A stretch of DNA of 64,000 bases from Arthrobacter_E sp041360795 (GCF_041360795.1 NZ_JBFUPW010000001.1:1116001-1180000); one strand, 5' to 3'; counted from the first letter of the stretch, positions 29,247-38,879 are shown. The notes: generated by a model not told the origin, from the letters alone. Translations and numbers: made by a program.

Positions 29247-30243
29247 ACCCCGCCGTCCCGGGCCTGACCAGGTGGAACTTCGCAGGGCCGCGCTGCGGAT
29301 CGCGCTCCGGATCAGCGCGGCGTGCGGCGCTCTGGTCCTCTGCCTGCTGGCCGTGGCGACCGTGTACCTCTTCAGCAAGGCCGGCGGCCCGGGGCCCGAT
29401 GCCGCGGAGTCGGGGGCGGTCTTCGTCTCCCTGGACACGCGGGATCTGATCCGCGACATGATCCTGGTGGGACTCGTGGGTGTGGTGCTGGCCGGGGTGA
29501 TCGGCTGGTTCAGCGCAAGGAGCTCGATCCGCCCGCTCAGCGACGCCCTCGCCCGTCAGCGGCGGTTCGTGCAGGACGCCAGCCACGAGATGCGGACGCC
29601 CCTGGCCATCCTGGACGCGCGCGTCCAGCTGGCACAGCGGACCAGCCCGTCGGATTCTGCGGCCGGCCTGGCGCTCGCGCAGATCCGGCAGGACACCGCG
29701 GCGCTGACGGAACTGGTCAACGGGCTGCTGGAGGCAGCCACCGGAGGTGACGCGACACCGGACGCCGGGCCGATCGACGTCGGCGCCCTGGCGGCGGAGG
29801 TCGTGAAAAGCGCCGCGCAACTCGCGGAGTCCCGCCACGTGACCGTGGACTGCGCAACACGGGATGGTTCCTTCGCCGTCATCCGAACGCAGAGCCTGCG
29901 GCGGGCCCTCCTCGCGCTGCTGGACAACGCCCTGGCCCACACGCCCGACGGCGGCCGCGTCACCGTGACGGTGGGCCGGGAACGGGACACCGTCACGCTC
30001 AGTGTCGCGGACACGGGCAGCGGGATCTCCGACGTCGATCGGCAGCGGATCTTCGAGCGCTTCGTGCACAGCACCAACGACTCGGCCGGGACCGGGCGAC
30101 GTGGTTACGGCATCGGTCTGGCCCTGGTCCGGGAGATCGCCACCCAGGCCGGAGGGCGGGCCGAACTCGTCCGGTCGGACACCGACGGCACGGTCATGCG
30201 CATCGTCCTGCCCGCGGCGAGGCCCGGTCGCGCTCAGTCCTGA
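29239..30243 (+). CDS. Sensor histidine kinase
   Basis: 334 residues. Two membrane spans (about 23-45 and 74-93) bracket a short outer loop of under 30 residues, so it probably senses something in or at the membrane. H-box DASHEMRTPLAI with His116, N-box LLALLDNALAHT, G1 VADTGSGIS and G2 GYGIGLALV follow. ATG 29239 overlaps the regulator gene by 8 nt. Its 3' end overlaps convergent fbpC by 10 nt. Confidence 0.93.
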   Translation: MTEPRRPGPDQVELRRAALRIALRISAACGALVLCLLAVATVYLFSKAGGPGPDAAESGAVFVSLDTRDLIRDMILVGLVGVVLAGVIGWFSARSSIRPLSDALARQRRFVQDASHEMRTPLAILDARVQLAQRTSPSDSAAGLALAQIRQDTAALTELVNGLLEAATGGDATPDAGPIDVGALAAEVVKSAAQLAESRHVTVDCATRDGSFAVIRTQSLRRALLALLDNALAHTPDGGRVTVTVGRERDTVTLSVADTGSGISDVDRQRIFERFVHSTNDSAGTGRRGYGIGLALVREIATQAGGRAELVRSDTDGTVMRIVLPAARPGRAQS

Positions 30244-31394
30244 GCTGAGTCCCAGGGGAAGGCCACGCCCTCGCCGATGACGCGGAGGCACAGTTCCGTG
30301 CCGGGCCGCGTGATGGACGCGTTCCAGTGCCGGATGGTGATCGTCTCGCCGCCGCCGGGGATCTCGGGCCCGCCCGCCACGATGGGACGGGGATTGAGAC
30401 GGATCCGGACGGTGGTCTCGGGGCCGAAGTAGTCCGTGTCCACGACCGTGCCACGGATCGGGCCGTCCGGGGCGATGCGGATCTGCTCGGGCCGCAGCAT
30501 CAGGTGGACCTTGCCCTGCGCCGGAGGACGACGGACCGGGATCCCGCCCAGGGAGCACATGGCGAGGGAGCCCTCGAGCCAGGCGTCCAGCACCACGGCC
30601 TCGCCCAGGAATTCCGCGGTGGCCCGGTCGGACGGCCGGGTGTAGACCACGAAGGGGTTGCCCACCTGGGCCAGGGCGCCGTCCCGCATGACGGCCACCT
30701 GATCGGCGAAGGACAGGGCCTCGGCCTGGTCGTGGGTGACGAGGACCGTGGTGACGCCGGCGGTCCGGAGCACCTCGCCCACGGCGCGGCGCGTGGCGAC
30801 GCGGAGGCCGGCGTCGAGCGCGGAGAACGGCTCGTCCAGGAGCATCACTTCGGGTTCACGGGCGAGGGCGCGCGCAAGGGCGACGCGCTGCTGCTGGCCG
30901 CCGGAGAGCTCGTGGGGACGGCGTGCGGCGAGAGCCGGATCCAGGGAGACCATCTCGAGCAGTTCACGGATCCGGGCTTTCGCTGCAGACGACCGGTGGC
31001 TGCCCAGGTCACCCGCGAGACCGAAAGCCACGTTCTGGGCGACCGACAGATGCGGGAACAGTGCGCCGTCCTGCGCCACATAGCCGACGTTCCTCCGGTG
31101 CGCCGGAACCCACGCGGAACCCTGCGCCACCGCCGTGCCGCTCAGACGGATGGAGCCGGCGTCGGGCCGTTCGAATCCGGCGATGAGCCGCAGCAGCGTG
31201 GTCTTGCCGGACCCGGAAGGCCCCACGATGGCCGTGGTGCCGCCGCGGGCGACCGCGAGGTCGATCCCGCGCAGCACTTCCTGGCTGCCGAAGTTCTTGA
31301 CCACTCCGTCGATCGCGAGATGGGTGTCGGTGGTGCCGGCCACGGAGGGCGCGACGCCGGGGGCGACGGAGTGGGCGGAGGAGGGGGAGGTCAC
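30234..31394 (-). CDS. fbpC: Ferric iron ABC transporter ATP-binding protein (FbpC type)
   Basis: 386 residues from GTG 31394. Walker A GPSGSGKTTL, signature LSGGQQQRVALARALAREP, Walker B VMLLDEPFSALD and switch His in LVTHDQAEA; the C-terminal part with LRPEQIRIAP is the TOBE-like regulatory domain of the FbpC/PotA group. Energises import by FbpB. GTG overlaps the fbpB stop by 4 nt; the gene ends 10 nt inside the convergent kinase gene. Confidence 0.92.
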   Translation of the reverse strand: MTSPSSAHSVAPGVAPSVAGTTDTHLAIDGVVKNFGSQEVLRGIDLAVARGGTTAIVGPSGSGKTTLLRLIAGFERPDAGSIRLSGTAVAQGSAWVPAHRRNVGYVAQDGALFPHLSVAQNVAFGLAGDLGSHRSSAAKARIRELLEMVSLDPALAARRPHELSGGQQQRVALARALAREPEVMLLDEPFSALDAGLRVATRRAVGEVLRTAGVTTVLVTHDQAEALSFADQVAVMRDGALAQVGNPFVVYTRPSDRATAEFLGEAVVLDAWLEGSLAMCSLGGIPVRRPPAQGKVHLMLRPEQIRIAPDGPIRGTVVDTDYFGPETTVRIRLNPRPIVAGGPEIPGGGETITIRHWNASITRPGTELCLRVIGEGVAFPWDSAQD

Positions 31395-32992
31395 TGTCCG
31401 GCTGCTTTCTTGGACTGGTGGAACAGGAGATAGGTCATGGGGGCGGAGAGCACGATCATCAGGAGCGCGTAGGGGGCGGCTCCGGCGTAGTCGATCTCGC
31501 TGCTCTTGCTCCAGAACTCGGTGGCCAGGGTGTGCGTGCCGTTGGGGGAGAGGAGGAGCGTCGCCGTGAGTTCGTTGACGATGGCCAGGAACACCAGGGC
31601 GGCGCCGCCGGCCGCCGCGGGGGCGGTCAGGCGCACCGTGACCCGGAGGAACGCCAGGAACGGGGATTTCCCGAGCGCCTGGGCCGCCTCTTCCAGCTCC
31701 TTGGGGGCCTGGACCAGGCCGGAGCGCAGGCTGACCAGGGCGCGCGGCAGGAACAGCAGCACGTATGCGGCGATCAGCACGCCGGTGGTCTGGTACACGG
31801 CCGGGGCGAGCCGGATGGTGACCGTCACGAACGCCAGGCCCACCACGATCCCGGGCAGGGAACTGGTGACGTAGTTGCACAGCTCGAGGGCTTTGCTGAA
31901 CCACGTCGGGTTCCGCACCGCCAGGTAGGCCAGCGGGAACGCCACCACGGTGGTCACCGCGGCCCCGGCCACTCCGTAGAAGAGGGTCTGCACCAGGGCC
32001 GGGACGAACTCGTCCGCGGTCCAGACGGCGGCGCCACCCTGAACAGCCCAGCGGAGCACGAGCGCGAGGGGCAGCCCGAAGGCGAGCAGCACGAGCGCCA
32101 GCAGGGACAGCTGCGCCGGCACCTGGTAGCGGCCCAGCGGCAGCCGCAGGGCGACGCCCTGACTGCCCGACCCGACGCGGGAGTACCGCGCGGTTCCGCG
32201 GCCGCGGACCTCGGCGAGCAGCAGGAGCAGGCACAGGAACACCAGGACGCTGGCGAGCATGTTGCCGGCCGTGCCGTTGAAGGTGGACTGGAACTGGATC
32301 ATGATCGCCGTGGTGAACGTGTCGAAACGGATCATGGCGAAGGCGCCGTACTCGGCCAGCAGGTGCAGCGAGACCAGGAGCGCGCCACCGGTGAGCGCCA
32401 CGCGGAGCTGCGGGAGGACCACGCGGAAGAAGGACGCCCACGGGCCCAGGCCCAGCGAGGCGGCCGAGTGCTCCAGCGCCGGATCCAGGCGGCTGAGAGC
32501 CGCAGCGGCGGGAATGTAGACCAGCGGGAAGTAGGAGAGCGTGGAGATCAGCACCCCGGAGCCGATCCCCTCCAGGGACGGGACGGCGGAGACCCAGGCG
32601 TAGCTGTTGACGAAGGCGGGGATCGCGAGGGGCGCGGCGAGGGCCACGGCCCAGAACCGGTGCCCGGCGAGCGTGGTCCGCTCCACCAGCCAGGCGCCGC
32701 CGACGCCGAGCACCAGGCACAGCGGCACGGTGAGGACCACGAGGAGCACGGTGTTGAGCAGCAGCTCTCCGACGCGTGGCCGGAAGATGAGCGAGACCGC
32801 CGTGTCCCAGCCGGTGGTGGCCGTCATGTAGACGACGTACCCGAGCGGGATGAGAGACAGCAGCGCGATGAGCATCGCGATCAGGGAGATCACGGAGACG
32901 CCGAAAGGCGGGCGAGGGCGTGCGCCCTTGCCCGCCTGCGGCGGCCTGACGGTGGTCTCCGCCGGAGCGGAGGCCGTTGAATCAGCGGTCAC
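31391..32992 (-). CDS. fbpB: Ferric iron ABC transporter permease (FbpB type, fused dimer)
   Basis: 533 residues with about 12 membrane spans in two homologous halves, each with an EAA-type coupling loop (LEHSAASLGLGPWASFFRVVLP and LEEAAQALGKSPFLAFLRVTVR). This double permease layout is that of FbpB/SfuB iron importers. GTG start at 32992, 4 nt after the fbpA stop. Part of fbpA-fbpB-fbpC. Confidence 0.93.
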   Translation of the reverse strand: MTADSTASAPAETTVRPPQAGKGARPRPPFGVSVISLIAMLIALLSLIPLGYVVYMTATTGWDTAVSLIFRPRVGELLLNTVLLVVLTVPLCLVLGVGGAWLVERTTLAGHRFWAVALAAPLAIPAFVNSYAWVSAVPSLEGIGSGVLISTLSYFPLVYIPAAAALSRLDPALEHSAASLGLGPWASFFRVVLPQLRVALTGGALLVSLHLLAEYGAFAMIRFDTFTTAIMIQFQSTFNGTAGNMLASVLVFLCLLLLLAEVRGRGTARYSRVGSGSQGVALRLPLGRYQVPAQLSLLALVLLAFGLPLALVLRWAVQGGAAVWTADEFVPALVQTLFYGVAGAAVTTVVAFPLAYLAVRNPTWFSKALELCNYVTSSLPGIVVGLAFVTVTIRLAPAVYQTTGVLIAAYVLLFLPRALVSLRSGLVQAPKELEEAAQALGKSPFLAFLRVTVRLTAPAAAGGAALVFLAIVNELTATLLLSPNGTHTLATEFWSKSSEIDYAGAAPYALLMIVLSAPMTYLLFHQSKKAAGQ

Positions 32993-32996
32993 GGAA

Positions 32997-34049
32997 TCAG
33001 AGCAGTCCGGCCTGCGTCATCAGCTCGGTGACCTTGGCGGAGTTCAGCTTGGCGGGGTCCACCGTGGGGGCCTGCAGATCCTTGATCGGCACGAGCTTCG
33101 GGTTCGCCTCGACGTCGGAGGCGATCGCGTACTCGAAGGAGGTCCCGTTTTTGAGAACCTCCTGGCCCTTCTTTCCGGTGATGAACTTCAGGAACGCCTG
33201 CGCGGCGGCCGGGTTCTTGGCGGACTTCAGGACGCCGCCGCCGGAGACGGACAGGAATGCGCCCGGATCCTGATGCTTGAAGAAGTACGGGGTGACGTTC
33301 TTGGAGTTCTCGCCGGTCTTGGCCTGGTCGCCGTAGTAGTAATAGTGGTAGATCAGCGCGGCATCCACTTCACCGGCGTTGACGGCCTTCATCGCGGTGC
33401 TGTTGCCCTTGTAGGCCTTGAAGTTCTCCTTCATGCCCTTGAGCCACTCGGTGGTGGCGGCTTCGCCCTTGAGCTCCAGCAATGCGGCGACGATCGCCTG
33501 GAAGTCGGCGCCCGACGGCGAGGCGGCCCACTTGCCCTTCCACTCCGGCTTGGCGAGATCCAGCATGGACTTCGGCAGCTTGTCCTCGGAGATCTTCTTC
33601 TTGTCGTACACGAGCACGGTGGAGCGGGCGGCGATGCCCGTCCACTTGTTCGTGGAGGGCCGGTAGGCGGCGGGGACCTGGTCCACGGTGGCCTTGTCGA
33701 CATCCGCGAACAGGCCGGCGTTCTCCACCTGGGCCATCGCGGGGGAGTTCTCGGTCAGGAAGACGTCGGCGGGGGAGGCGGCGCCTTCCTGGACGATCTG
33801 GTTGGACATCTCCGAGTCGTCGCCCTGGCGGACGGTGACCTTGACGCCGGTCTCCTGGGTGAACGCGTCCACCCATTCCTTCGTCAGGGACTCGTGCTGG
33901 GCGTTGTAGACCGTGATCTCGCCGGAGATCTTGGAGTCTCCGGATCCGCCCGCGGCGGGCGCGGAGCTGCCGGAACCGCAGGCGGCCAGGCCGAGAGCGG
34001 CGGTCGCGGCGAGGGCGATGCCTGCCAGAGCGTTCTTACGCAACTTCAT
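32997..34049 (-). CDS. fbpA: Ferric iron-binding lipoprotein (FbpA type)
   Basis: 350 residues. Signal peptide with lipobox LGLAAC (Cys24) anchors it outside the membrane. The mature part has EITVYNAQHESLTKEW, GAASPADVFLTEN and the tyrosine cluster YHYYYYGDQ, which matches the iron-coordinating tyrosines of FbpA-class transferrin-like proteins; the C-terminus resembles family members too. A DtxR/IdeR-type box lies 59 bp upstream. Captures Fe3+ (or an iron chelate) for FbpBC. Confidence 0.93.
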   Translation of the reverse strand: MKLRKNALAGIALAATAALGLAACGSGSSAPAAGGSGDSKISGEITVYNAQHESLTKEWVDAFTQETGVKVTVRQGDDSEMSNQIVQEGAASPADVFLTENSPAMAQVENAGLFADVDKATVDQVPAAYRPSTNKWTGIAARSTVLVYDKKKISEDKLPKSMLDLAKPEWKGKWAASPSGADFQAIVAALLELKGEAATTEWLKGMKENFKAYKGNSTAMKAVNAGEVDAALIYHYYYYGDQAKTGENSKNVTPYFFKHQDPGAFLSVSGGGVLKSAKNPAAAQAFLKFITGKKGQEVLKNGTSFEYAIASDVEANPKLVPIKDLQAPTVDPAKLNSAKVTELMTQAGLL

Positions 34050-34107
34050 GGGAACTGCTTTCTACGTGCAAAAGGGTTCGGAGTCCTGGGGAGGGTCCTG
34101 AGCAAGC

Positions 34108-34126
34108 TTAGGTTAGCTATGCCTAA
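34108..34126. promoter_or_regulatory. DtxR/IdeR-type iron box
   Basis: TTAGGTTAGCTATGCCTAA matches 15 of 19 positions of the actinobacterial iron box (TTAGGTTAGSCTAACCTAA), perfect in its left half. It lies between divergent fbpA and the ligase operon, so iron may repress fbpABC and perhaps the rightward genes too. Confidence 0.8.
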
Positions 34127-34283
34127 AGGCGCCAATGCGCGAAGGGCGGGGGTCTCCGAATGTGACGTCGCGGGCCGTCCGAATGGTCCCCGGACCGCCA
34201 CTGAGCCCCTTGCTAAACTGGGCCCGAACCCGAGGCCTTGCTGAGCCGGGCCGTGCCGGGATGACCACCAGGGGAGGACACAG

Positions 34284-35795
34284 GTGCCGATCACCCGGAC
34301 CGTGCTGGACGTCGCGCAACGCCATCCCGAACGGACGGCCATCGCCGGGGCGGACGGGCGGCTGAGCTACCGGGACCTGGTGGAGGATTCGCGCCGGGCC
34401 TTCGCCGCCGTGGACGCCCTGCACCGCGGCCAGACCTCTCCTCCGGCCCCCGCTCCGGAGACCCGGGGCATCCCGATCACCGCCGTGAGCATCGGCTCCG
34501 CCTTCCACACCGCGAGGATCGTGGCCGGGCTGGCCGGATACCGTGCCGTGTCCGCCACGATCGATCCCCGCTGGCCCCTGGAGCACCGGGTGGGCGTGAT
34601 CCTTTCGACCGGGATCGGCGTGGTCATCAGTGACTCGGAGGACCTCGCGCAGGCCCTCACGGCGCGAGGCTGGACGGGGACCCTCCTCGGCCTGACGGAC
34701 TTCCAGGAACTGGAGCGGAGCCTTCCGCCCGCTCCGCCGCCGACGGTCCGCGACGGCGGGGAGGCGTTCCTCCTGCTGTTCTCCTCCGGCACCACGAGCA
34801 ATCCCAAGGCGTTCCTGAAGACCCGGCAGCAGTACCGGGACAACGTGGCGGTGTCGAGCGCCCACCTGGAACCCCTGCCGGGAGTGAGCACTCTCGCGCC
34901 GGGACCGGTCTCCTACAGCCTCACCCTCTACGCCGTCATCGAATGCCTCGCGACGGGCGGCAGCGTCCACGTGGCCGACACGTTCGACCCGGTCGGGCTG
35001 GGGCAGCGCATCGCGACCGACGGCGTCAGCAGGGTCGTGGCCGTCCCGGCGGTGGTTCAGTCGATCACGGATGCCGCACGCCGGGACCCGGAACGGTTCG
35101 CTTCGCTGGACCTCATCGTCACGGGCGGAGCCAATCTGTCCTCGGCGATCCGCTCTGGACTCGCCCGTGCGCTGCCTCAGGTGCGCCTGATCAGCTACTA
35201 CGGCGCCGCGGAGATCGGCTTCATCGGGGACAGCCGGGACGGGGACGGCACGGCCCTCTCTGTCTACCCCGGCATCGAGGTCAGCGTGCGGGACGGTGGG
35301 GGCGAGGAGCTGCCCCACGGCGAGCCCGGCACCCTGTGGGTCCGCGCGGCGGCCTGCTCGGACGAGTATCTGGCAGGCACCACGGACGCGGTGCTCCGGC
35401 AGCCGGACGGCTGGGCCACCGTGCACGATCAGGCCCGGCACGTGGGAGACCGCATCGAACTCCTGGGGCGGTCCGGCGACATCGTGGTCAGCGGCGGGCA
35501 CAAGATCGCGCTGCCCGACGTGGAGCGGGCCTTCGAGGGCATGCCGGGCCTCGGCGCCGTGTGCGCCGTGGCCGTGCCGGACGCGCGGCTCGGCAGTGTG
35601 GTGGCTCTCGTGCTCGAAGGCGAGGACGCCCCGGGCAAGGAGAATCTCCAGGCCTGGGCCCGGGAACGACTGGCGCCCCAGTTCGTGCCGCGCCGCTGGT
35701 ATCTGGCGCCCCGGCTGCCGCGGACGGTGGGCGGCAAGATCCGTCGCCCGGCCACGGCTGAGCTGCTCGACGGCGATGCGGCGGTCCGGCTGTGA
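34284..35795 (+). CDS. AMP-forming acyl/aminoacyl ligase (ANL superfamily)
   Basis: 503 residues. ANL motifs in order: LLFSSGTTSNPKAF (A3), SYYGAAEIGF (A5), GDRIELLGRSGDIVVSGGHKI (A7-A8) and catalytic Lys in VGGKIRRP near the C-terminus. Activates a carboxylic acid as adenylate and transfers it to CoA or a carrier protein. GTG 34284 follows GGGGAGGA. First gene of an operon with a ketosynthase and an acyl-CoA dehydrogenase-like protein. Substrate unknown; prolyl-AMP ligase-like and fatty-acyl ligase roles are both open. Divergent from fbpA across an iron box. Confidence 0.85.
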   Translation: MPITRTVLDVAQRHPERTAIAGADGRLSYRDLVEDSRRAFAAVDALHRGQTSPPAPAPETRGIPITAVSIGSAFHTARIVAGLAGYRAVSATIDPRWPLEHRVGVILSTGIGVVISDSEDLAQALTARGWTGTLLGLTDFQELERSLPPAPPPTVRDGGEAFLLLFSSGTTSNPKAFLKTRQQYRDNVAVSSAHLEPLPGVSTLAPGPVSYSLTLYAVIECLATGGSVHVADTFDPVGLGQRIATDGVSRVVAVPAVVQSITDAARRDPERFASLDLIVTGGANLSSAIRSGLARALPQVRLISYYGAAEIGFIGDSRDGDGTALSVYPGIEVSVRDGGGEELPHGEPGTLWVRAAACSDEYLAGTTDAVLRQPDGWATVHDQARHVGDRIELLGRSGDIVVSGGHKIALPDVERAFEGMPGLGAVCAVAVPDARLGSVVALVLEGEDAPGKENLQAWARERLAPQFVPRRWYLAPRLPRTVGGKIRRPATAELLDGDAAVRL

Positions 35796-37057
35796 GCGCG
35801 CCGCGCGACGTCGTCGTCACAGGACTCGGGGCCATCACGCCTAGCGGCCTCAGCGCGGAGCAGCTTTGGGAGTCCGTGTCCCAGGGCCGGAGCGCGATCG
35901 GCCGCCTGGAGGGTGAAGAGTTCGACGGCCTGCCCGTGCGGATCGGTGGCCAGGTGCGGGGCTTCGATCCCGAAGCGGTCCTGGAACGGAACCTCGTGCG
36001 GCGCCTCAGCCCGGTGCAGCACTGGGCGCTCGCCGCCGCGGAGGAAGCGCTCGGACAGGCCGGGGCCCTGGGCACGGAACTGCCGTGGGATCCGGCGCGG
36101 GTGTCCGTCATCGCGGGCACGGGGTCCGGCCCCGTGGACGCGATGCAGCACGCCACGCGTCTCCTCGACTCCCGTGGCCCGCGGGCCGTGCCGCTGACGC
36201 TCTCGATGCATGGCGCGCCCGACGCCGCCGCGGCGCTGCTCAGCCAGCGTCACGGTCTGCGCGGCCCGGCCCAGGGCGTGTCCGCCACGTGCGCCAGCGG
36301 AACCATCGCCCTCGGGGAAGGTATGCGACGCATCCGGCACGGCTACGCCGACGCGGTCCTCGTGGTGGGCATGGAGGATTGCCTCAACGGGGTGAACCTC
36401 TCGTCCAACGCGAACCTGCGGGCCCTGGCCACCGGTCACGACGATGACCCCGCCGCGGCCAGCCGACCCTTCGACCGGGCGCGCAACGGCTTCGTCATGT
36501 CGGCCGGGGCGGCCGCGCTCGTCCTCGAGTCGGCGGAGCACGCCGCGGCCCGGGGTGCGCTGCCGTTGGCACGGGTCGCCGGGTTCGGGGCGTCCAGCGA
36601 CGCCCATCATCCGACCGCGCCACACCCGCAGGGACTGGGCGCGGCGCAGGCGATCCGCGACTGCCTCGCCGACGCGGGGGCGGAACCGGCCGACGTCGGG
36701 CACATCAACGCCCACGGCACCGGCACCCCGGCGGGGGACGCGGCGGAGCTGCTCGCCTTCGAGGCGGCATTGGGCGCGGTGGCCCACACCATCCCGATCA
36801 GCGCCACGAAGTCCCTCACCGGCCATCTGCTGGGTGCGTCGGGAGCGGTGGAAGCCGTGCTCTCGATCTTCGCCCTGCGCGACGGGCTCCTGCCGCCCAC
36901 CCTGAACCTCGATGATCCCGAGTTCCCCGACTGGGACATCGTCGCCGGAACCGCCCGGCCGCTCCGCGTGAACAGTGTGCTGTCCACGTCGTTCGGATTC
37001 GGCGGGCACAATGCCGCGGTGCTGCTGGCCCGCGCGGATGAAGGAGGAACACCGTGA
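35792..37057 (+). CDS. Beta-ketoacyl synthase (FabF-type KAS II)
   Basis: 421 residues. Thiolase-fold condensing enzyme with the full triad: Cys167 (SATCASGTIAL), His308 (HINAHGTGTPAGD) and His345 (TGHLLGASG). Catalyses decarboxylative condensation of malonyl-ACP with an acyl thioester. It is not in a fatty-acid (fab) cluster and no carrier protein is seen here, so it probably extends a special acyl unit made by the ligase just upstream (GTG overlaps its stop by 4 nt). Confidence 0.9.
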   Translation: MSAPRDVVVTGLGAITPSGLSAEQLWESVSQGRSAIGRLEGEEFDGLPVRIGGQVRGFDPEAVLERNLVRRLSPVQHWALAAAEEALGQAGALGTELPWDPARVSVIAGTGSGPVDAMQHATRLLDSRGPRAVPLTLSMHGAPDAAAALLSQRHGLRGPAQGVSATCASGTIALGEGMRRIRHGYADAVLVVGMEDCLNGVNLSSNANLRALATGHDDDPAAASRPFDRARNGFVMSAGAAALVLESAEHAAARGALPLARVAGFGASSDAHHPTAPHPQGLGAAQAIRDCLADAGAEPADVGHINAHGTGTPAGDAAELLAFEAALGAVAHTIPISATKSLTGHLLGASGAVEAVLSIFALRDGLLPPTLNLDDPEFPDWDIVAGTARPLRVNSVLSTSFGFGGHNAAVLLARADEGGTP

Positions 37058-38226
37058 CCGATCGGGAGACGCGGCAGGCTGAGCTGGCGGAGCGGTACCT
37101 GCCGCAGGAGCTGCTCGAACGGTTCCGCGAACGGGCGGCCGTCTATGACCGGGAGAACCGTTTCTTCGACGGGGATTTCGCCGAGCTGCGGGAACTGGGC
37201 TATCTGCAGCTCTTCGTCCCGGAGGAGTTCGGCGGTCCCGGCCTGAATCTGCTCGAGGTCACGCGGCTGCAGCATCGTCTGGCGACGGCGGCCCCGGCCA
37301 CAGCGCTGGCGATCAACATGCATCTCATGTGCACCGGCGTCGCGCGGGCGCTGTGGGCGCGCGGCGATGACTCCCTGACCCGGGTGTTCGAGGAGGCGAT
37401 GGCCGGGGAGGTCTTCGCCTTCGGGATCAGCGAACCGTCCAACGACTGGGTGCTGCAGGGGTCCACCACGGTGGCCGAGGTTCAGGAGGACGGCGGATAC
37501 CTGTTCACCGGCGTCAAGATCTTCACGTCGCTCTCCCCGGTCTGGACCCGCCTGCTGGCGCACGGCCTGGATGCGGCCGATCCGGAGAACCCCCGGCTCG
37601 TGTACGGTTTCCTCGAACGGGACGCCCCCGGCATCGCGGTGTCGGATCAGTGGGACGTGCTCGGGATGCGGGCCTCCCAGAGCCGCGCCACGATCCTGAA
37701 GAGCGTGCCGCTGAAGGCCGGGAACGTGGTGCGGAGGATCCCGCCGGGCCGCACGCCGGATCTGCTGACGTTCGCCATCACGAGCCACTTCCAGCTCATG
37801 ATCGGCTCCGTCTACGCCGGGGTGGCGTGGCGCGCCCTGGAGCTGGGCGCCGCCGGCCTGAAGCGCCGCAGCTCGGCGAAGAGCGGAACCCCCTTCTCCG
37901 AGGTGCCGGAGTACCGGACCCGGCTGGCCGACGCCCACCTCGAGTACCTGGCGGTCCCCGCCCAGCTGGACACGTACTCTCGCGACGTCGACGAGCTGGT
38001 CGATCACGGAGCCGGCTGGCCGCTGCGCCTCGTGAGCGCCCGGCTCAACGCGGCCACCGCCGCACGCCGGGCGGCCGAGACCGCGCTGATGTGCGCCGGG
38101 GGCAGTGGCTTCGACAACGGCTCCGAACTGAGCCGCCTCTGGCGGGACGCGACGGCGGGGCTCTTCCACCCGCCGTCGGCCGACGCCGCACGCCCGATGT
38201 TCGCGGCGGCCCTGCTGGACGACTGA
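37054..38226 (+). CDS. Acyl-CoA dehydrogenase-like flavoprotein
   Basis: 390 residues with the acyl-CoA dehydrogenase order: helical N-terminal domain with GYLQLFVPEEFGGPG, middle beta domain with FAFGISEPSNDW and GYLFTGVKIFTS, and C-terminal helices ending MCAGGSGFDNGSELSRLWRDA. GTG 37054 overlaps the ketosynthase stop by 4 nt. Desaturates or oxidises an acyl thioester with FAD. With the ligase and ketosynthase it forms a three-step acyl-modifying set; aminoacyl-carrier oxidases of pyrrole pathways have the same fold, a possibility only. Confidence 0.85.
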   Translation: MTDRETRQAELAERYLPQELLERFRERAAVYDRENRFFDGDFAELRELGYLQLFVPEEFGGPGLNLLEVTRLQHRLATAAPATALAINMHLMCTGVARALWARGDDSLTRVFEEAMAGEVFAFGISEPSNDWVLQGSTTVAEVQEDGGYLFTGVKIFTSLSPVWTRLLAHGLDAADPENPRLVYGFLERDAPGIAVSDQWDVLGMRASQSRATILKSVPLKAGNVVRRIPPGRTPDLLTFAITSHFQLMIGSVYAGVAWRALELGAAGLKRRSSAKSGTPFSEVPEYRTRLADAHLEYLAVPAQLDTYSRDVDELVDHGAGWPLRLVSARLNAATAARRAAETALMCAGGSGFDNGSELSRLWRDATAGLFHPPSADAARPMFAAALLDD

Positions 38227-38255
38227 CCGAGCACCACCGGGAGCGAGGGGACACC

Positions 38256-38879
38256 ATGGACAAGATCGATCTCAAGAAGACCCTGGACTCGTACCAGGCG
38301 CCGAAGGGCGCGTTCCGGATTCTCACCGTCCCGGAACGGCGGTACCTCATGATCGACGGTCACGGGGACCCTAACTCCTCGCCTGACTTCACGCAGGCGG
38401 TCGAGTCCCTCTACCCGGTGGCCTACAAACTGAAGTTCGGCAGCCGCGCCACGACAGGGCGTGACTATGTGGTCCCGCCGCTCGAAGGGCTGTGGTGGGC
38501 GGACGATCTGGACGCCTTCACCACCGCCCGGGACAAGTCCCAGTGGGACTGGACCATGATGCTGCTGGTGCCCGAGTGGATCGACGAGGACCAGGTGCTG
38601 GCGGCCAAGGAGCAGGCCGGGGCGAAGAACCGCCCGGCGCGCCTGGACGACGTCCGGTTCGAAGCGCTCGCGGAAGGGCTATGCGTGCAGACGCTCCATA
38701 TCGGCTCGTTCGACGACGAAGCCCCCGTGCTGCATCGCCTCCACCACGAGTTCGTCCCGGCGGAGGGACTCGCCCTCCGCGGGAAGCACCACGAGATCTA
38801 CCTGAGCGACTTCCGCCGGACGGCCCCGGAGAAACAGCGCACCATCCTCCGGCAGCCGGTGGAGCGCCTGCAGCCCTGA
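38256..38879 (+). CDS. GyrI-like small-molecule-binding domain protein
   Basis: 207 residues. FRILTVPERRYLMIDGHGDPN near the start, GLWWADD, and the C-terminal HHEIYLSDFRRTAPEKQRTILRQPV are the marks of the stand-alone GyrI-like proteins (SOUL/GyrI superfamily) of about 200 residues. Some bind or hydrolyse cytotoxic small molecules; this one has no assigned ligand. ATG 38256 is 29 nt after the dehydrogenase gene with GCGAGGGG upstream, so it may belong to that operon. Confidence 0.8.
   Translation: MDKIDLKKTLDSYQAPKGAFRILTVPERRYLMIDGHGDPNSSPDFTQAVESLYPVAYKLKFGSRATTGRDYVVPPLEGLWWADDLDAFTTARDKSQWDWTMMLLVPEWIDEDQVLAAKEQAGAKNRPARLDDVRFEALAEGLCVQTLHIGSFDDEAPVLHRLHHEFVPAEGLALRGKHHEIYLSDFRRTAPEKQRTILRQPVERLQP

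Noticed and set aside
31418..32980. 520-codon plus-strand open frame
   Set aside because: Antisense shadow of fbpB; composition is a run of Gly, Arg, Gln and Glu typical of such shadows.
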